From Coniochaeta sp. PMI_546 (lineage: Eukaryota > Ascomycota > Sordariomycetes > Coniochaetales > Coniochaetaceae): a stretch of DNA of 64,000 nt. The notes beneath the pieces were generated by a model. The model had not been told where the DNA came from. It saw only the letters and a program-made list of their open reading frames with translations, and ran no database searches. The translations under genes and the position numbers were made by a program. Position 1 is the first letter of the stretch, and each line of letters starts with the position of its first letter. Below are positions 22,865 through 33,209 of the stretch, one piece after another. The stretch covers positions 620,001 to 684,000 of the forward strand of contig MU271146.1 in the NCBI GenBank assembly GCA_021432605.1, in the 5' to 3' direction.

Positions 22865-23734
22865 TCCTCTAGTCACGAGCAGTGAGAGTTTGGGGATGGT
22901 TGGGAGAGGTTCTCAGGCGGATGGTAGGGTGTTGGCATGGCTTAGAGCGGAACACACTTGTAGGCAAATCTTTAATGTTTAAATGCGAACCCCTATATAT
23001 TTCCCCCCCAAAGTGTTCAGTCGTCATATCACTTGTTCACCTCACAGAGTCGAAGCCTTGTGACTGTGTCGGCAGACGATTTACAGGCGTCTATCATACA
23101 CCATGCGCCTCATATCAAGAAGGATGAGTCTGAGGAGAAGCGATACAAAATGGAAATCAAGGGATTTGTTGGACCTGAGGCTGGTGAAGAGCCTGGATCT
23201 GTGCTACATGTGTTCCAACATTGTTCCTAAGCCATCCTAACATGGTAATGAAAATGATGGCCTGTGGCTATGATTACACGGCGCGTAACTGTTAGTGAGA
23301 TATCAATATTGAAACTCCACGTAGACCTTGAGTACATCATTACTTAGATGCCAATACCCTCTCTTTCTATTCTTCCTTCATACTCTCTGCGAAACTTAGT
23401 AAGACATTGACAATTCCTTTCAAGTGGCCTCTCGCATCGAACTCGAAGAAATGGTTGGAATCTGTTTCCTATATCAAAACCACGAAACACCATCATGTTA
23501 TGCGACTCTCAAACAATAAAGCATTCGAGCCATCAGAGAATTCTAATTTGATATAGAAGCTAAAAGAAAAACCCTTGCGCCGCCGTGACACCTTGCCTGT
23601 ATTTATACCCAAATAACATGCGATAAATCGTAGCAAAGACACCAAGGTGATCCCTGAAAAAGCAACACTAATGCTGGTAGCCTGCCACCGATTACCAAAG
23701 CTCCAGGCTTTGCGGTTAACATACAGAACGCCAA
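22865..23734. other. Convergent intergenic region
   Basis: About 870 bases between the 3' ends of two convergent genes. No gene, RNA or repeat was recognised. Confidence 0.5.
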
Positions 23735-24556
23735 TCAGCGACCGCTGTACTTGTCGCGTCGACCCGAACTTCTGTAGGTCTCAGTAACCATTGGCTTGGT
23801 CTTGGCAGAGGAAGACGAGTAATAAGCCCCACCGCCTCTCTCAGTGACCATGGGCGACGTTCCATAGTATGCCTGACCATACGTCTCGGTGTCCATGGGT
23901 GAAGGTCCGAGGTAGCGTCCCCCTGTGTAGTCGATGTCCATGGGAGTGGTCTGGCTGGAGCTGCTCGAGGACATCCAGCTCAGGTCATTGTACACCTTTG
24001 CCCTTTTGCCCGACTGTATGCACAAGTCGGCCGTATACTGGCAGTAAGACTCGATCCCGTCTGAAGAATGCGTCAGTTACGAACCGAGGCATCTACAGCT
24101 GACGAAATTACTCACCGACATCCATAGGGAGTTCGATATGTCGTTTGTTGTGGAGTCTTTGCAAGACCTGCTTGACAAAGACACGACATGTCCACTGCGG
24201 CTCACTACTGGGTAGGTAGCGGCGGTCCATCAGGCCGACGGCATCCGCAGCGGCATCCACCACTTGAGCTCCAGGGGAATCGGCTATCTTCAAGCACGCT
24301 ACCATCGTCTTTGACTTTAAGGGGTTGCTGACTTTTCTCGTCTCCTTGTAGAGATCGAGAGCCGCCCTGTTTGCGTCTGTAGCATGGATAAGATAACCCG
24401 CTGGCGGCTCTTTGCCGGTAACCCACAGTCCCCAGTGCTACGTAAGGTTAGAAAACATGACACCGCTGAAGATTCGGTTGGACTCACGTATTTGTTCTTC
24501 CCATTCGTGGTCCGAAGGTACTGAAGTGTAATATATAAGTTTTGCTTAGAACTCAT
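23735..24556 (-). CDS. Small fungal protein of DUF6914 type with C-terminal Pro-Met repeats
   Basis: Model of 238 residues in three exons (24488-24556, 24116-24437, 23735-24060). Introns are 50 and 55 bases with GTGAGT donors and TAG/CAG acceptors. The core begins MSSKQNLYITLQYLRT and joins across intron 1 to HWGLWVTGKEPPAGYLIHATDA. A later block is WTCRVFVKQVLQRLHNKRHIELPMDV, continuing after intron 2 as DGIESYCQYTADLC. This order, an HWxLxV block and a WTCRVWV-like block, fits the uncharacterised fungal family I know as DUF6914; that assignment is from memory. The last 90 residues are Ser/Tyr-rich and carry four spaced copies of a PM-[DV]-x-[DE] motif (PMDID, PMDTE, PMVTE, PMVTE). No signal peptide or membrane segment is seen. 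Function is unknown. Confidence 0.75.
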
Positions 24557-25967
24557 CGTTGCAATGGAGACTGCTGGAATACAAGGAGAACGAATAGGGG
24601 TAATTGCAAGAATACAAGGAGACGAAGAACGTAGTGCTGAAACCGTCGTAGAACCGGCTACGATAAGAAAAGACAGAAATGGAAGATTGTAAGGAAGGTC
24701 CAGAGAAGTTGCTTGTGTTGCTGCTGTGCAAGAGACATTATGGGCGACTCTGGATGCCATCTTATAATCGGCGTCGGAACCATCATAGCTTCATCGCCGC
24801 CGGTCAAGATCAAGGCCTCTGCTAAATCGAAATAGTAAACACAGTACCTAAAGAAACCAATGTACTACTAAAAGGGTTTGGAAGTACCACGGCTCTGCCA
24901 AGCTGGTTAGGTCTGTCGTTAGGGCCGTGAACCGCTTGGTTCGATTTGAGACCGGCAGGAAGAAGAAGGCCAGGTCAGGACCTGTCATAGCCATAGAAGA
25001 CAATCCTCAGAACGGGAATAGCCATATAACACAAATGTCGGACCATGTGTGAGCCATAGGAATTTATCACGCTGACAGAGCCGTTGAAAAACGCCGGTAG
25101 CCGGCACACGCTCATAGTTACACAAGGTCACGGCGTTGGGCTGTTTCGTCGATGAAACATCAGGCTTCAAAAGACTTCTCATATTTGCCGTCAAATGAGT
25201 CTACACTCTACACTCCGGACAAGAGAGCAAAGAAACAAATGTGTATCTATGAATTACCCGGTATTGTAGGGAAGTCTCACGAGACGCAAGAGTGAGAGAC
25301 GGGATTTATTGTGGCGTAGTTGAGACCTGAAACACGTCCCGAATGGAATAGAGCCACATCTGATCTGCTCCATGGCCACATCAGAATTATAGGTTCTTAC
25401 TCAGAGTAAGACAATCTGCCAGGTAGCGGCGATGTAGGCCAGCCAATACGGTACCATGGCTATTCCTGTCTTGTCGGCATCAAAAGGTGAAGTTAAACAA
25501 GGTCAATCCAAATGTTGACAAGATGTTAGACGACACAGGTAGTCTACCTCATTTAGGGGCGGCCTGGCCCGCGCGCCTCCCAGCACCGCCCCACTCGGGC
25601 TGTATTTTGATTGGTCCCCCCTACAGTGCAGGTGTCTCGCATGTTAAAGCCAACGTCAATCATTTCTTTCTTGGCATCCCATACCTCTCTGAATATCGCA
25701 GCCAGCACTTACTGCTCCTTGCCCTTAACCGAACCTCCTGACTATTAGTTGCTGCTCGCAGGATTGTGTCAAGCCCAGAGTCTTCCTAAGATCGGAATGC
25801 AGTAAGCTGGCGCGGACGTCTCAGGCGCCACCTGAGCGCACGCGCCTCTCAGCGGCACTCCAACGCTGTCTTACAACCTCAAAGGGCCTAAGATCACCCA
25901 GTCAAAACCTGTCTGGGATTTCCTGCGCAGCTTCTTCTCCGTCTTGATATTGTTCAGTTGTGTCAAC
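24557..25967. other. Divergent intergenic region, no firm gene
   Basis: About 1.4 kb between two divergently read genes, containing both promoters. A C-rich patch with CCAAT-type pentamers lies near 25560-25620. No other feature was recognised. Confidence 0.5.
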
Positions 25968-27817
25968 ATGGCATCTCCACAAGATGAGATGCGGGCCACT
26001 CTGTCGCTCATCGAGAACGCAAGGATGCCGCATCCATCAGGGCTTCTCCTGTCCTCATTTGTCAAGGAGGCTCTGAATCGTCTTGTGGCTTGTCGTTATG
26101 TCCAGAAACGAATCCAAAGAGGAGAAACCCATGAATTAGTCTCTGATTGGGTATACATAATCGAATCCGGTGACTACGTCCCGCGTGTCCACTGTTTTAT
26201 GCTGTCTGTTCTAATGTCTCGAAGTTACTGCAAACGGCGATGCTCCACCGTCCTTGGATGCCGCCACTCAGAAAGATATCTTCAAAAGGGACGGTGGTAC
26301 ATGTTGCATAACAGGCAAAAGGGGCAGCTTTCGGGATCCTCTCGTGGTGTTGCCCATTCTCCTAGTCCCTACTGGTTGGGCTCAGGATAAGGTAGGTCAC
26401 ACCCGTGAACCATGTGCTAGGCATAATTGACTTAGTATTCACCAGATTGAGACCTCAGAGATGCTCGGTGCCTTCTTCGGTCCTTCTTATCGAGATTGGT
26501 GGCTGTCATATGCTAAAGATCCAAACACTTTGAAACCTCACCACAGCCACTGGCTTGTCCGAAGATCCGCAGCCAAGGCGTTTGCCGAGGGACGACTGAG
26601 ATTAGACAGGCTGCAACCGTCAATGATCGAGGTAAGCTGTGACGCTCATTGGTCACAAGGGCCTTTACTAATTTATGAAACAGTATGAGATCAAGCACGT
26701 TCTCATCGGGCCAGAGACGGCTGTGGAGGTTGACGGGTTATTTCCTCTTCTGGGCGATCATTCAAGGACCAACATCGAGAAAATAGATCCTCGTTTCGTC
26801 GGAACGCACGCACGTCTCTCAAGAAGTATTCGCCTGCTTCAGCTGGCGAAGGAAAATTCATGGGACATCCTCTCAAATATGATGACAGCCCAGCAGAGAA
26901 ATACTCGCGCAAGACCGTGGCCCGGGTCACAACTCAAATCTATGATCACGTCGGTGGTGACCAGTACTTTCCTCACCGTCTGGACTTTGGTTCCATGCCA
27001 GGTTCGGATTTGGGCTTACGAGTCGTTGCGGAGGCTTGGAGAACGGCGTTACGGAGCCCCGGATGAATTTCTGAGTGTTCAGAGACTACCTTTCGGTATG
27101 TATCTGAAGTACCACGGGAATATCGATGGATATCGCAACGAGTTCAATGCTCTGCAGATGGTCCGTCAATTCACCTCCATCCCGGTCCCCAAATCACTGG
27201 ATGTGGTGTCCAAGCCGACAGATGACGATGACCCCTTTTCCCTGCCAGGAGGCTACCTACTTATCACCCGTGTCCCGGGTGTTCCATTATCGGACTGTCA
27301 AGATGTTTTATCCGACAGAGACTGTCGGGAGATTGCTCTTCAGATGAAGAACTACGTGAGCCAACTCCGAGAGATCCCGAAGAAAGTCAACCCAGGCTTT
27401 GCAATATGTAACACGCTTGGAGCCGCGTGCAGGGATCCACGCATCCAGGATTCAGAACCTGTTGGACCATTCGTGGACGAAGCAGCCTTCAGCCAGGAAC
27501 TGCGGTTCTCCGACGACCCTTGCCGACGTGGACATAAGATTGTGTTTACGCATGCTGACCTGAACCCGCGGAATATCCTTGTCGACCGTGTCCGTCTGTC
27601 TGATGGGAGTCATGGGTGGAGAGTGACTGGCATCGTCGATTGGGAAACCGCTGGGTACTATCCTGAATACTGGGATTATACCAAGGCGATGTTCGAGGGG
27701 TTTCGATGGAGCTTGAGGTACAATGACCTCGTGAAGGAGGTTTTTGAAGAATTCGGAGACTATTCTCGCGAACTGGACGTTGAGAGGAGGAGCTGGGAGG
27801 CTGGAGATGGCATCTGA
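25968..27817 (+). CDS. HNH-like domain fused to APH-type phosphotransferase
   Basis: Model of 562 residues in four exons (25968-26169, 26225-26391, 26446-26631, 26684-27817) with 52- to 55-base introns. The N-terminal part (to about residue 255) resembles a fungal HNH-nuclease-like family: FKRDGGTCCITGKRGSFRDPL, then AFFGPSYRDWWLSYA, HWLVRRSAAKAF, LQPSMIEYEIKHVLIGPE, GLFPLLGDHS and RFVGTHARL. The usual His of the AHI position reads VLPI, so nuclease activity is doubtful. From about residue 272 comes an aminoglycoside/choline-kinase-like (APH) fold with RLPFGMYLKYHG, TSIPVP, the catalytic loop THADLNPRNILVD and the metal-binding DWETAGYYPEYWDY. Both parts lie in one uninterrupted frame of exon 4. 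The alternative is two genes, with the kinase starting at 26942 (MITSVVTSTF); this would leave the first without a stop. Small-molecule kinase is the most that can be said. Confidence 0.7.
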
Positions 27818-28298
27818 GCGCTTATTTTAAGCGTAGGGTGCGTGAAGGCGTCTAAGATTGAATAGGATTGCCGAGGGAGGTCAGCTTTTCGTTCCTGAAT
27901 CCACTACGGTCATTGATCATTGTCTTTCCAGGATTGACAGTGTTGTCGGCAGATCTGCTGGTTCACGTCCGAAAATTATTCTTATGGGAGATTATCTAGA
28001 ATGGTAACAATGGGTACGCGGGGGTAAAGGAATGCGCTGTTTGCAGAGTAGAAGTCGGGGCGGAGCGCGATAGGGCGTGAGAGAAACCAGAACAGACCTA
28101 GGCGGCACTATAGGAGTTTGGAGGAGCTTTTATACTACACACGGCAAGTAGCGGGTGTATCTGTGAAGACATGAAATTCTTTCTAACTCAGCTCTTGGCA
28201 GCTCTTCAGATATCTAAATTCCCACCTCAGACCAGGCTCCGGCTTACTTCGAGTGGAGGAAGGGAAGTCCTACGTGGAATCAAAGCCGTGAACAAACG
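27818..28298. other. Convergent intergenic region
   Basis: About 480 bases between the 3' ends of convergent genes. Nothing recognisable apart from presumed terminator regions. Confidence 0.5.
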
Positions 28299-29858
28299 TC
28301 ACTTTAACGAATCAGGAGACACAAAAAACGCCGCTACACCAATAAGCACCCAGTCCGCGAGCAGCAGAACGCCATGAACCCAATGGACCTTGGCGTCCAC
28401 CATCAGAAACCCAAGAAGGAGAATAGTTGTGAACAGGCTCACTACCTCGAACCCGTCAAACGCCAGAGTCACGTCCCCGATACCCAGCCACCACGCCAGG
28501 AGCACGACGAGTGGTTCGACCAGCAGCGCGGTCTGAACACTCCGCCCCACCGTGTACCGCATCGTCTGCTCGAGGAAGTCATCGACGGCCAGCGAAATGG
28601 GCGCGAAGTCGCAGTTTGGGATCGGCAGCAGAATCAGGCCCACAAAGATGGGCGTCAGCGGCGTCCGCTCTGTCAATGCCGAGATGCTGTCCACCGTCGC
28701 ATCGATGCACAGGTAGAGCAGCGCGATGCTTGCCCCGAAGACGAGTATTGCCACTGATAGGCTGAGATGCGGACCGCGGACCTCGTTGGCGTCCGGCCGA
28801 TGGGCGCGTGACGCCCAGAGCGGTGGGTGGATGTCTGTGACGAAGCCGGGGCCGCGTTCGCCCCTGTGGGCGGGACCCTCGGTGGACGGGGACGCAATCC
28901 GAGAGGGAACGTTGGTTCCGCAGCGCTCGGCCGCGGCCGCGCCTCCGTGATCGGCTTCAAATGTAGGGCTGTGCCCAGAGGAAGTACCGGAGTACTCCTT
29001 CTTGTGTGTGACCATCTGGCAAAAGGTATAGGCAACGTAGACAAAGAGCAGGACAACGGCCACTCCACGAGACTGTTTGACCAAGTTCTCTTGAGAGGTC
29101 TGGCCGAGCAGCTTCACCGATGTGGGGATCAGAAGGCTAGTAGCGGCTATAGAAAGGAGAGTTGAAGCACCTTGCGCCCCGAGCCGATTGAAACGCTGTT
29201 CGTGGTTGGGCAGACCGCCGAGCAAAAAGCTGAGGCCAAGAAGGACTAGTATGTTACTGAGAATACCGCCGACCAGGGACGTCTGCAATAGCGGCACTTG
29301 TTTTGATTTGATGAGCAGGAGAAGGCTCGAGATAATCTGGACGGTATTGGTAGTGAAGATGTCGATGAGGTCCGAGAGCGTTGGACCAAGATATTTCTCG
29401 ATCTCTTCTAGGCCGTAGTCGCACATGAACCATAAGGGGACTTCGGCGACGAAATTGAGGACGAAGACTTCGACAGAGGGCCCACGAGAGGCTTGCAACG
29501 CCAGCCCGGCTGGCACACAGATAAGAAGCACGTTGATCCACGACGTGCATATCGTTCTCTGAAGTTGGTTCTTCCATGTGAATGGCACTTCGGGGACAGA
29601 AAGCAGGAAGCTGCATCCACATATTTGGCGTTCGATTGGCTCTTTGTGCCATAGCACCGTCAGAGAAAGTGCTCGGAAGTCATCGAAAAAACGTGCTGCT
29701 TGGGAAAGTAACTTACTTGCGCCCTGATCACCGTGCTCGAGGTCGTCCGAAATCTTGTAATCCCATGGAATGTGGCGAAAGGGGTTGAAACCATCAGCCC
29801 CTTTCCGGGCACGGAACACCCGATGGGCATGGCGGCTCCTTTCATATGGATCAGTCAT
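28299..29858 (-). CDS. CAX-type cation/proton exchanger homologue with altered active sites
   Basis: A frame of 519 residues with about 11 hydrophobic segments in two halves, split by a polar loop (about 285-362). CAX proteins exchange Ca2+ for protons at the vacuole. The fold is recognisable from NFVAEVPLWFMCDYGLEEIEKYLGPTL and SLVGGILSNILVLLGLSFLLGG in the first half and FVGLILLPI and VGRSVQTALLV in the second. Yet both signature motifs are changed. The alpha-1 GNAVELI position reads TNTVQII (Gln174 instead of Glu), and the alpha-2 GNAAEH position reads PNCDFAP. It therefore belongs to a divergent CAX-like clade or has lost exchange activity. A 75-base in-frame intron (29642-29716; GTAAGT donor, CTGAC branch site, AAAG acceptor) may be present near the N-terminus; splicing would shorten the protein by 25 residues. 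The hydrophilic first 100 residues are unusually poor in positive clues. Confidence 0.75.
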   Translation of the reverse strand: MTDPYERSRHAHRVFRARKGADGFNPFRHIPWDYKISDDLEHGDQGASKLLSQAARFFDDFRALSLTVLWHKEPIERQICGCSFLLSVPEVPFTWKNQLQRTICTSWINVLLICVPAGLALQASRGPSVEVFVLNFVAEVPLWFMCDYGLEEIEKYLGPTLSDLIDIFTTNTVQIISSLLLLIKSKQVPLLQTSLVGGILSNILVLLGLSFLLGGLPNHEQRFNRLGAQGASTLLSIAATSLLIPTSVKLLGQTSQENLVKQSRGVAVVLLFVYVAYTFCQMVTHKKEYSGTSSGHSPTFEADHGGAAAAERCGTNVPSRIASPSTEGPAHRGERGPGFVTDIHPPLWASRAHRPDANEVRGPHLSLSVAILVFGASIALLYLCIDATVDSISALTERTPLTPIFVGLILLPIPNCDFAPISLAVDDFLEQTMRYTVGRSVQTALLVEPLVVLLAWWLGIGDVTLAFDGFEVVSLFTTILLLGFLMVDAKVHWVHGVLLLADWVLIGVAAFFVSPDSLK

Positions 29859-31163
29859 GATGAAGACGCCTCAACTAATTATTGTAGGTAAACACACGCG
29901 GCAGTAGCACTAATTATTATTATAAGATGACATTAACAGTAGTGAAAATAGAATGATTACACAAGAACAGCAGCCAGATCCAGGAAAATCAAGGATAGAA
30001 ACAGCTTTGTCATACTTCTTGTACGCAAGAGATCCAGCATTGTTAAATAAGTTCAGGGACTCAAGCAGCCATTGTGGCCTCTTGAAGGATCTCCAGGTTA
30101 TCAAAGCATCACGCTGCTGGCCCCCAGAGCCTCGTCCTCTGTGCAACCATTAAACGTCTGTTCAATCATGCATGCCCCTCACCATCCTTGACAAACCGGC
30201 CAGTCAGAAAAGCAGCCGGACCACTTGTCGTGTAACCCGCCCAAGGGTATAACCGCTTGGGGCGGAGCTGCCGTGTCCTCATCCTACAAGCGCATCCACG
30301 CTGTTTACGCTGTTGAGTGATGCCAGCCCTGTTCCATTTTCAGCCTAGTCGGTGCCGATCTCCGCAGCTCGTAGCCTGATAAGAGAGTTGTTGTTTACGC
30401 CACGCCTCACATGCAAGACCGTTGGTCTCTGTTGAAGGTTTGAAAAGTACGAGAGGGTGTGCTCACCTTGCTTCCCCTTGCATTGAAGTAGTAGCCAATC
30501 CGGAGACTCTGTGATGCCTTCACACTCCTTCGTAACGTCACCTTGCCGCTTCGTATCCAGTAATAGTTTTCCTTTCTCTCAGCATGGCCTAATAGTGAAT
30601 AATTATAGAGCGGTGTCCTATCAAAACTGGGCAACCATGCACAAACATGCTACCTGGGTACGCTGTGTCCTTTGTCACTCTCTTTGCTGCAGCCCTTTCT
30701 CGTCGCAGCAGGCTCAAAGTCATCGACGCAGGACGGGGTAAGTGTTCTTAAGAGCAAGGCACCCTGATGCCCACACCTCCACGCGAGTATCTCAACAGGG
30801 CGGGGTCTAATGTACGGTACGCCGACCTGAAATCTGGCAGGAACTGGCTCCGATGCTCGTGCAAAAATAAGATTATATTAGTGGCTGGATAATCACCAAC
30901 AATGCATACTAATTACTACGTTTCACTGCCATTTGTGATTGGAAGTTCAAGACAGTGACGCAATATGATCCCTTATCCGTCGCTGCTGCCTGCAGCCCTT
31001 CTAACTACCAAGTATCCTAGAGTTAAGCAATAGCTCGAATATTTCTCCGGTCCCCCGATGGTCATTGTATGACTTTCTCAGGAGTTCCTCTTCGCACTAT
31101 TATTCTTGATACGAGCCGAGCCTTCTTCAACGTCAGTTTTGCCTTTGAAATAGACCACAAAAA
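29859..31163. other. Divergent intergenic region
   Basis: About 1.3 kb between divergently read genes. It holds an imperfect hairpin at 30237-30265. No coding region or RNA gene was recognised. Confidence 0.5.
30237..30265. repeat. GC-rich inverted repeat
   Basis: Arms CCGCCCAAG and CTTGGGGCGG are separated by about 10 bases. They pair as a 9-base-pair stem with one bulged base. It sits in intergenic DNA away from either start codon. Confidence 0.55.
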
Positions 31164-32093
31164 ATGGCTTCACATGGCTTTGCTCCGATGATGGCCGGGA
31201 CTTTCGACTGGGAAGCCTTCCGGGCCGATCACCCTACATCATTTGGAGTGTATGGCGATGCGCTGTGTTCAAATATAGGAATCGACCCAAAGACACTTCA
31301 GCTCGTCCAGATGCTATGCAACGCGTATGTCATTCCCAAAGCTGGAAAAGACGCTATCTCCCAGGCCGTTGACAATAAATCCATTGTCCACTTTTCTTAC
31401 CACGCTCCGGACGGCACGATGGAAAACATGTGGAAACTCATCAAGCTCCTTGCATCATCAGAGGCAGGCCGCTGCTTCCTGGCCGTTTGCAGCGTGTTGG
31501 GGAACTACTACACCGACGAGAGTATCCCGAGAGTATTCGCAGAGCTCGCGGTAGAGTCCGCTGTTCCACGAGAGCTCGCTCCAACAATCCAAGAATGGGA
31601 GACTCTGAAGCCTCTGTACTCGCGCCTGCGCGGCCCTCCCGACTTCGGCGAACTGGTCGATAGGTATACGAAACTTGGAATCCAAGCTGAACATACAGTC
31701 TCCGACGTGGATAAAATTCCCCGAATGAAACCCCTTGCACATGACGGACCTTTCGGTGTGGTCAGCTTTTTATACTGCATTTCTATCATCAACAAAGACT
31801 CTGATGTGGGAGTGGATCCAAAGATCGACCGTTCGGGAATTATTGCTCTCGCCGGAAAAGATGCAGGCTGGGGCGCGGCGGTCGCGGAGTGGTTGTTTGG
31901 CCTCAAGATTCGGCTCAGAATGGGACCACCTAGCCGCATCCCAGTAGAGAGCGTGGCTTCTGAAAACTTGTTGTACTCGAATTGCGCTGAGGGCGAGAAA
32001 GCTCAGTTGACGATGTGTTTTGCTTCTCCTGGTGTTCCTGTCGATGGCGTTCCATTTGTCGAGACGCCGTTGGAGGTGAGGGAAAGAGTTTAA
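31164..32093 (+). CDS. Uncharacterised fungal protein, 309 residues
   Basis: Single-exon frame with even codon use and no low complexity, so very likely a real gene. I do not recognise a domain. No signal peptide or membrane helix is clear. The middle part reads ELAPTIQEWETLKPLYSRLRGPPDFGELVDRY, a pattern (polar helix with a W-x-x-L core followed by a DFG-like turn) loosely similar to a large family of uncharacterised fungal proteins seen in expanded copy number; this is an impression only. The second half has LAHDGPFGVVSFLYCISIIN and an ALAGKDAGWGAAVAEWLFGLKIRL helix with small-residue packing. It starts from an ATG in good context (AAAAATGG). The gene stands alone, with 303 bases to the next gene on the same strand. 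Confidence 0.75.
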   Translation: MASHGFAPMMAGTFDWEAFRADHPTSFGVYGDALCSNIGIDPKTLQLVQMLCNAYVIPKAGKDAISQAVDNKSIVHFSYHAPDGTMENMWKLIKLLASSEAGRCFLAVCSVLGNYYTDESIPRVFAELAVESAVPRELAPTIQEWETLKPLYSRLRGPPDFGELVDRYTKLGIQAEHTVSDVDKIPRMKPLAHDGPFGVVSFLYCISIINKDSDVGVDPKIDRSGIIALAGKDAGWGAAVAEWLFGLKIRLRMGPPSRIPVESVASENLLYSNCAEGEKAQLTMCFASPGVPVDGVPFVETPLEVRERV

Positions 32094-32396
32094 GGTGCCT
32101 AGACTAGTCAGGCTATTCAAGAGTAGGAGCTGTTAGCCAGGCTCTAGGGTTTGGTAGGGTTTGACAGCGTGCGTAGGAGCGGCAATGGCGCCTATTCGAT
32201 AAGAATAACCCCTGAAACTGCACGCCCCACTCTTGCAGCCATGGCGCCCAGCTTATTTCTATACTTAGACGACCAGTGAAACAGGCGCGGCACGAACAGA
32301 TGCATCTGTTCTAGCATTGCTCACTTTGTCATAACAGCCGCTCGTATCTGGAATCTCTTCTGATCTCAACTTTTACCTCATACCAATCTCACCAGG
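32094..32396. promoter_or_regulatory. Promoter interval of the esterase gene
   Basis: 303 bases between two genes on the same strand. It should hold the 3' end of one transcript and the promoter of the next. No specific site was recognised. Confidence 0.4.
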
Positions 32397-33209
32397 ATGT
32401 CCAACACAGGCATAACAATCGCCCCATCGGCAGCACACACGCACACCGTCGTCTTCCTCCACGGACGCGGCGACAACGCCCGCAGCTTCGCGGCCTCGCT
32501 CGCACACTCTCGCGACTCGCAGGACCGCACCCTAGCCGACGCATTCCCGTCCTTTCGCTGGGTATTCCCCCAAGCGCCCATGCGCCCGGTCTCGGCCGAG
32601 CCGGGCACGTCGTGGTACCAGTGGTTCGACGTCTGGAACGTCCGCGACTTTGCGGATCGCGAGGAACTCCAGGCCCAAGGGCTGAGGGAGAGTGTTCCCG
32701 TTATTCGACGCGTCATAGCCGATGAGGCAGCCAAACTCGACGGTCGGTGGGACAGGGTCATTCTCGCGGGGATAAGTATGGGGGCCGCGACTAGCGTGCA
32801 CACGCTGTTCAATCTGGACGTCCCAGCTGGACATGGGGGTGGATTGGGGGGCTTTCTGGGCTTCTGTGCGCGGTGTCCGTTGGCAGGGAGGTCGCTGCGT
32901 CAGATGCGGGAGGCACTTCAGCTGCAAGGGGTCCCGAGTCATGACACTGTGCTGAGGAAGACGCCTATGTTGCTCGAGCATTGTGCTGATGATCCACTTG
33001 TTTTGGTCCAGAATGGAAGGGGACTGAGAGATACGTTGAGAGCGTTTGGGGCAAGTGTTGACTGGAAAGAGTATCCTAGGGGAGGACACTGGTTCAATTC
33101 GCCAGATGGCATGGACGATGTTATTGACTTTTTGAATAGGCATGTACTCGCGAAAGACAGTGTGGGAGAGAATCAGGGTGGAGGGAATGATGAGATGGAT
33201 ATGTCGTAG
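32397..33209 (+). CDS. Acyl-protein thioesterase/carboxylesterase-type alpha/beta hydrolase
   Basis: Single-exon protein of 270 residues of the phospholipase/carboxylesterase group that includes acyl-protein thioesterases. Members hydrolyse thioester or ester bonds on lipidated proteins or small esters, usually in the cytosol. Seen: the oxyanion-side motif VVFLHGRGDNARSF (about 18-31), FPQAPMRPVS and TSWYQWFD as in APT1, the nucleophile elbow GISMG (Ser127), the acid in CADDPLV (Asp199) and the base in YPRGGHWFN (His231). All three catalytic residues are present at the expected spacing. The last 20 residues are a disordered Gly/Asp/Met tail. There is no signal peptide. Sequence differs from canonical Apt1 near the cap (GGLGGFLGFCARCPL instead of GGxxxLSG), so the substrate may not be palmitoyl-protein. 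Confidence 0.9.
   Translation: MSNTGITIAPSAAHTHTVVFLHGRGDNARSFAASLAHSRDSQDRTLADAFPSFRWVFPQAPMRPVSAEPGTSWYQWFDVWNVRDFADREELQAQGLRESVPVIRRVIADEAAKLDGRWDRVILAGISMGAATSVHTLFNLDVPAGHGGGLGGFLGFCARCPLAGRSLRQMREALQLQGVPSHDTVLRKTPMLLEHCADDPLVLVQNGRGLRDTLRAFGASVDWKEYPRGGHWFNSPDGMDDVIDFLNRHVLAKDSVGENQGGGNDEMDMS

Noticed and set aside
28374-28950. Plus-strand frames opposite the CAX-like gene
   Set aside because: Antisense shadows of a membrane-protein gene with rich hydrophobic codons.
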